From positions 1 through 9,447 of the forward strand of contig CALZMB010000071.1 in the NCBI GenBank assembly GCA_945788485.1: a stretch of DNA of 9,447 bases, in the 5' to 3' direction. The notes under the pieces were generated by a model, which saw only the letters and a list, made by a program, of their open reading frames with translations, was not told the DNA's origin and did not search any database. Positions 6,501 through 9,447 of this stretch are shown here, one piece after another; positions within the stretch are counted from its first letter, which is position 1, and every line of letters begins with the position of its first letter. The stretch comes from an uncultured bacterium. Lineage in GTDB: Bacteria > Bacteroidota > Bacteroidia > Bacteroidales > Bacteroidaceae. The position numbers were made by a program, and so were the translations under genes.

Positions 6501-7451
6501 TCATTTTCTTGCAGCGAGCCATTCGGTGACGTTTCGCTCAATGCGTGCATTTATGTCGTCCGTCTCCTGTGTCTTGTCGAATTTCTCGCCTACGATATGT
6601 TCGTAGAGTTCGATATATCTCTCAGCCACGCTCTCAGCATATTCGTCCGTTATTTCAGGCATCGTCTGCCCGGGTTCGTTCATGAAATCGTGTTCGATGA
6701 GCCATTGGCGCACAAACTCTTTCGACAACTGTTTCTGCGGCTCTCCTTTCTCGAATTTCTCCTCATACCCGTCGGCATAGAAATATCTCGAAGAGTCTGG
6801 AGTGTGTATCTCGTCAATGAGATATACTTTTCCGTCGCGTTTTCCGAACTCATATTTCGTATCTACGAGAATCAGCCCCTGCTTCTCCGCAATCTCCTGT
6901 CCGCGTTTGAAAAGTTTGCGTGTATAATCCTCCATCACGGCATAGTCTTCAGCTGATACAAGTCCCTGGGCGATAATCTCTTCTTTCGATATGTTCACGT
7001 CGTGACCTTCGTCAGCCTTTGTCGTCGGTGTGATGATAGGTTCCTCAAACCGCTGGTTCTCCTTCATTCCTTCAGGCAGTGTCACGCCGCAAATCTCCCT
7101 GACACCGTTTTTGTATTCGCGCCATGCCGAGCCGGTCAGTATGCCGCGTATGATCATCTCCACCCTGAATCCCTCACATGCAAGTCCGACAGTGACCTGC
7201 GGGTCTGGTGTGGCGAGTTTCCAGTTGGGGCAGATGTCTTTTGTCGCATCGAGCATCCTCGCTGCAATCTGGTTGAGCACTTGTCCTTTGAAAGGGATGC
7301 CCTTCGGCAGAATGACATCGAATGCGGAGATTCGGTCGCTTGCCACCATGACAAGTATGTCATCGTCGATGTTATACACGTCACGTACTTTTCCGTGATA
7401 GACACTTTTCTGTCCGGGGAAATTGAAATCAGTTCTGGTTAATGCTTTCAT
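6501..7451 (-). CDS. purC: Phosphoribosylaminoimidazole-succinocarboxamide synthase (SAICAR synthetase)
   Basis: PurC joins aspartate to CAIR using ATP, giving SAICAR in purine synthesis. From the ATG at 7451 the protein has 316 residues, the length of the Bacteroidetes/yeast-like form rather than the roughly 237-residue E. coli form. Residue numbers here count from that start. Motifs: the ATP-binding segment KSVYHGKVRDVY (14-25), VASDRISAFDVILPKGIPFKG (36-56), SAWREYKNG (107-115), PTTKADEGHD (141-150), LVDTKYEFGK (193-202), and the SAICAR signature LIDEIHTPDSSRYF (210-223). The preferred start opens MKALTRTDFNFPGQKSVY, the usual N-terminus; an in-frame ATG at 7466 would add five residues (MTNMT). 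The gene begins 23 bp inside the end of phoH, so translation is probably coupled and no separate promoter is needed. Confidence 0.96.
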   Translation of the reverse strand: MKALTRTDFNFPGQKSVYHGKVRDVYNIDDDILVMVASDRISAFDVILPKGIPFKGQVLNQIAARMLDATKDICPNWKLATPDPQVTVGLACEGFRVEMIIRGILTGSAWREYKNGVREICGVTLPEGMKENQRFEEPIITPTTKADEGHDVNISKEEIIAQGLVSAEDYAVMEDYTRKLFKRGQEIAEKQGLILVDTKYEFGKRDGKVYLIDEIHTPDSSRYFYADGYEEKFEKGEPQKQLSKEFVRQWLIEHDFMNEPGQTMPEITDEYAESVAERYIELYEHIVGEKFDKTQETDDINARIERNVTEWLAARK

Positions 7452-8382
7452 TGTCATATTTGTCAAATGCGTTTACGATTCTTGTCACGAGCTTATGTCT
7501 TACGATGTCTTTTGCATCCATGCGTATGATGGAAATCTCCTTGATGTCTTTGAGTATGTTGAGCGCCTCAGCCAGTCCGGATTTCGTGTTGCGTGGCAGG
7601 TCTATCTGTGTGAGGTCGCCCGTGATGATCATCTTCGTGTTCCATCCCATGCGTGTCAGAAACATCTTTATCTGTGCAGTGGTGGTGTTCTGTGCCTCGT
7701 CGAGAATCACGACGGCGTCGTTCAGTGTCCTTCCGCGCATAAAGGCGAGAGGTGCTATCTGTATGATGTGTTTCTCCATCATGTCCTGCAGCTTCGCCGC
7801 GGGTATCATGTCTTCGAGAGCATCATACAAAGGTTGCAGATAGGGGTCGATCTTCTCTTTCATATCTCCTGGCAGGAATCCGAGTTTCTCCCCAGCCTCC
7901 ACAGCGGGGCGCGAGAGTATGATGCGTTTCACCTCTTTCTCCTTCAGAGCTTTCACTGCCAAGGCTATAGAGAGATATGTCTTGCCGGTACCCGCCGGCC
8001 CTACGGCGAACATCATGTCTTTTTCCTGAAAGGCGTCAACAAGCATCTGCTGATGTTCAGAGCGGCTCTTGATAGGATGTCCCGAGATGCTATAAACCAC
8101 AGCACCCTTTACACCGTCGGCTTTCGACTTTCCACCTTTTATTATATCTATGATGTCTTCTTCTGTTATGGAGTTGTATTTATACAGATGTTGCTTCAGA
8201 CGTTCGATGTTTTCTTCACACATCGCAAGTTCCTCTTCATCTCCCAGAACCCTCATTACGTTTCCCCTCGCAATGATGCGGAGTTTCGGATAAAGAGCCT
8301 TAAGAATCTGAAGATGAGAATTATTCACCCCGTAAAACATCACGGGGTCTATGTCATCCAATATGATATGTTTCTCTATCAC
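7429..8382 (-). CDS. phoH: PhoH family ATPase (PhoH-like)
   Basis: A cytoplasmic P-loop ATPase of the PhoH/PhoH-L family, linked by family studies to RNA metabolism and often found beside YbeY-type genes. Numbered from the GTG at 8382 (317 residues): N-terminal region 1-105 (IARGNVMRVLGDEEE is typical), Walker A GPAGTGKT (128-135), RPAVEAGEKLGFLPGD (158-173), Walker B VVILDEAQN (224-232), and TGDLTQIDLP (254-263). The frame is open to an ATG at 8523, but the extra 47 residues lie upstream of a strong promoter whose start site is near 8391. Family N-termini begin at the IEKHIILDDIDP segment, so the GTG at 8382 is chosen. That leaves a leader of about 9 nt. The final 23 bp overlap purC. The precise cellular role is not known from sequence. 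Confidence 0.93.
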   Translation of the reverse strand: MIEKHIILDDIDPVMFYGVNNSHLQILKALYPKLRIIARGNVMRVLGDEEELAMCEENIERLKQHLYKYNSITEEDIIDIIKGGKSKADGVKGAVVYSISGHPIKSRSEHQQMLVDAFQEKDMMFAVGPAGTGKTYLSIALAVKALKEKEVKRIILSRPAVEAGEKLGFLPGDMKEKIDPYLQPLYDALEDMIPAAKLQDMMEKHIIQIAPLAFMRGRTLNDAVVILDEAQNTTTAQIKMFLTRMGWNTKMIITGDLTQIDLPRNTKSGLAEALNILKDIKEISIIRMDAKDIVRHKLVTRIVNAFDKYDNESINQN

Positions 8383-8397
8383 TGAAAAAAATTTTTG

Positions 8398-8427
8398 CAA
8401 AATTACAAAAAGGTTTTCATATTCCAA
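8398..8427 (-). promoter_or_regulatory. Promoter for phoH (and probably purC)
   Basis: On the minus strand TAATTTTG (8405-8398) matches the Bacteroidetes -7 consensus TAnnTTTG, with TTG (8427-8425) 19 bp upstream as the -33 element. The start site would be near 8391, about 9 nt before the GTG at 8382. The site interleaves with the promoter of the divergent gene. Confidence 0.7.
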
Positions 8428-8445
8428 TGTTTTTTCATAACTTTG
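8414..8445 (+). promoter_or_regulatory. Promoter for the divergent M15-like gene
   Basis: TAACTTTG (8438-8445) matches TAnnTTTG, and TTTTC (8414-8418) lies 19 bp upstream as a weak TTTG-like -33 element. Transcription would start near 8452, leaving about 19 nt of A-rich leader before the ATG at 8471. It overlaps the phoH promoter for most of its length. Confidence 0.6.
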
Positions 8446-8470
8446 TGCTTCAAAACAGGAAAAAAACATC

Positions 8471-9292
8471 ATGAAAGTTTCAAAAGACAGATATTTGCAC
8501 GTTTTCGGCTTCGTGGTCATCATCCTTGCACTCTTCCGCTGCGCCTATCCCGAAGTTGCGTCACATACCTCTGTATCTCCTTCGGGCGAGACAGATACCG
8601 TCTCATTCTCCGACACCATCACCACGTCAGATATCCTGCAGTTCGGCAATCCGCCCGTAGCCACCGCCCCCGCCACCTCTTCGTCGCCAGACGATTGTGC
8701 CTCAAGCCGGTTCCGCAATATGCCACATCCCATCTACAGTGTGCCGCATTTCCAGAAATCCTTTCCCGACAGCCAGAGCGTCCACTACGCCTCTGCAACT
8801 CGTTGGGGCATAAAGGCAGTGAAAAACCGCCATGAGGCAGAGAAGGCGAAGTCTGGTTTGGTGTATATCGGTGCCAACCCGTACTATGATGTTGACAATC
8901 TGCGTCAGAGCATCCCGTATCTCGTGCCCCGCGCCTCTTGTCTTCTTAATGACATAGGCAGGAATTTCTTCGATTCGCTTTATGTGAAAGGTATCCCGCT
9001 GCACAAAATTATCGTCACCAGTGCCTTGCGTACACGCGACGACATCTCTAACCTGAAAATGAAAAACGGCAATGCCACCGAGAACTCCTGCCATCTCTTC
9101 GGCACCACCGTCGATATATGCTACAACCGCTACACTACCGTCTCGCCGCCAGGTGCCGCCCAGCGTCGTGCCGTGCGTAACGATACGTTGAAATGGGTGC
9201 TCTCAGAGGTCTTGCGCGATATGCGCGACAACAACCGCTGCCATGTGAAATATGAGGTGAAACAAGGCTGTTTCCACATCACCGTCAGATAA
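8471..9292 (+). CDS. DUF5715-like protein with M15 (VanY-like) zinc-peptidase signature, exported or membrane-anchored
   Basis: A 273-residue protein with a hydrophobic segment at about residues 10-22 after a short basic N-terminus, so probably a signal anchor or signal peptide. C24 is in LFRCA, which does not fit a lipobox well because of R at -1. Residues 30-85 are a Ser/Thr/Pro-rich linker. The C-terminal domain (about 125-273) carries the M15/LAS metallopeptidase pattern: TSALR (183-187), SxHxxGxxxD as S206-H208-G211-D215, and the last ligand H269 in GCFHITV, with E262 nearby. Known M15 enzymes cleave peptidoglycan peptides (D,D- or L,D-bonds). Activity here is inferred, not shown. The name DUF5715 is from memory of similar Bacteroidetes proteins. 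The only plus-strand gene of the window, it diverges from phoH. The ATG at 8471 follows an A-rich leader. No T-tract terminator is seen after the TAA at 9290-9292. Confidence 0.75.
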   Translation: MKVSKDRYLHVFGFVVIILALFRCAYPEVASHTSVSPSGETDTVSFSDTITTSDILQFGNPPVATAPATSSSPDDCASSRFRNMPHPIYSVPHFQKSFPDSQSVHYASATRWGIKAVKNRHEAEKAKSGLVYIGANPYYDVDNLRQSIPYLVPRASCLLNDIGRNFFDSLYVKGIPLHKIIVTSALRTRDDISNLKMKNGNATENSCHLFGTTVDICYNRYTTVSPPGAAQRRAVRNDTLKWVLSEVLRDMRDNNRCHVKYEVKQGCFHITVR

Positions 9293-9381
9293 CATATCCA
9301 CGCCAGCATCTCCCTCTCGGTAAAGGTTGCAAATGGGTGCGCATAATAAATATCTTCAATTCTTGCTTGTTGATTCTTCTA

Positions 9382-9397
9382 GTTGACGAGGTGTTTA
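9382..9397. repeat. Single degenerate copy of the purM-upstream repeat
   Basis: GTTGACGAGGTGTTTA matches 13 of 16 bases of block 3 of the array upstream of purM (GTTAACGAGATGTTTG, 5533-5548), in the same orientation. It sits in the intergenic DNA after the M15-like gene and overlaps a small hairpin GAGGT-GTTT-ACCTC (9388-9401). Confidence 0.45.
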
Positions 9398-9447
9398 CCT
9401 CCCTTCAGTCAGTGGGTCCAGAGGACAAATCTCCTTGAGCTTGCGAA
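9395..9447 (-). CDS. Possible C-terminal tail of an unidentified minus-strand gene (partial)
   Basis: Reading the minus strand in from the right edge, one frame gives 16 codons ending in TAA (9397-9395), with the product RKLKEICPLDPLTEGR. The other two minus frames stop within about 14 codons. The composition looks like a plausible protein end, and the position would make it convergent with the M15-like gene. The fragment is too short to identify, and 16 open codons can arise by chance. Confidence 0.3.
   Translation of the reverse strand, partial: RKLKEICPLDPLTEGR

Noticed and set aside
6374..6550. In-frame extension of AroE upstream of 6373
   Set aside because: It crosses the inverted-repeat element and the end of purC and has no resemblance to AroE; the family start MDKYGIIGKPLGHS is at 6373.
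7423..8385. 320-codon plus-strand open frame across phoH
   Set aside because: Antisense shadow of phoH; rich in Cys, His and Val with no recognisable domain, while the minus strand encodes a complete PhoH.
8383..8523. Upstream ATG at 8523 for PhoH
   Set aside because: It lies upstream of the phoH promoter and inside the divergent gene; the extra residues do not resemble PhoH.
9388..9401. GAGGT-GTTT-ACCTC hairpin as terminator of the M15-like gene
   Set aside because: The stem is only 5 bp and no T run follows on either strand.

Overview
This 9.4-kb window looks like an ordinary housekeeping stretch of a Bacteroidales chromosome, most likely Prevotella or a close relative. The protein sequences resemble Bacteroides/Prevotella orthologues. 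Two or three promoters fit the Bacteroidetes pattern (TTG or TTTG near -33, TAnnTTTG near -7), and Shine-Dalgarno sites are not evident. I see no phage, transposase, CRISPR, rRNA or tRNA gene, and no undescribed multi-gene system. The unusual material is in the intergenic DNA.

Layout, read in the direction of transcription of the minus strand (right to left): phoH (8382-7429) overlaps purC (7451-6501) by 23 bp. Then come aroE (6373-5627), purM (5441-4278), prfA (4246-3137) and pyrF (3109-2291). PyrF ends inside an intrinsic terminator hairpin (2269-2311). A second minus-strand block follows: an HD-domain phosphohydrolase (2192-978) and lpxD (820 to the window edge, 3' end missing), with a good promoter in front of lpxD. 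On the plus strand one gene diverges from phoH: an exported or anchored protein with an M15 (VanY-like) zinc-peptidase signature (8471-9292, DUF5715-like). Its promoter and the phoH promoter are interleaved. At the right edge a short minus-strand reading frame (9395-9447) may be the tail of another gene.

Functionally, purC and purM are steps of de novo purine synthesis, pyrF is the last step of UMP synthesis, aroE belongs to the shikimate pathway, prfA ends translation at UAA/UAG, and PhoH is an ATPase linked to RNA metabolism. The HD protein is probably a (d)NTP or nucleotide phosphohydrolase. LpxD makes lipid A. The left block is the usual Bacteroidetes lipid A neighbourhood.

Intergenic structures of interest: (i) a nested 8-bp repeat array (GTTGACGA/GTTGACAA units) directly upstream of purM, with a degenerate copy near 9382; (ii) an 88-bp element with 17-bp imperfect terminal inverted repeats between purC and aroE; (iii) the overlapping divergent phoH/M15-like promoters; (iv) a terminator whose first arm is the last codons of pyrF.
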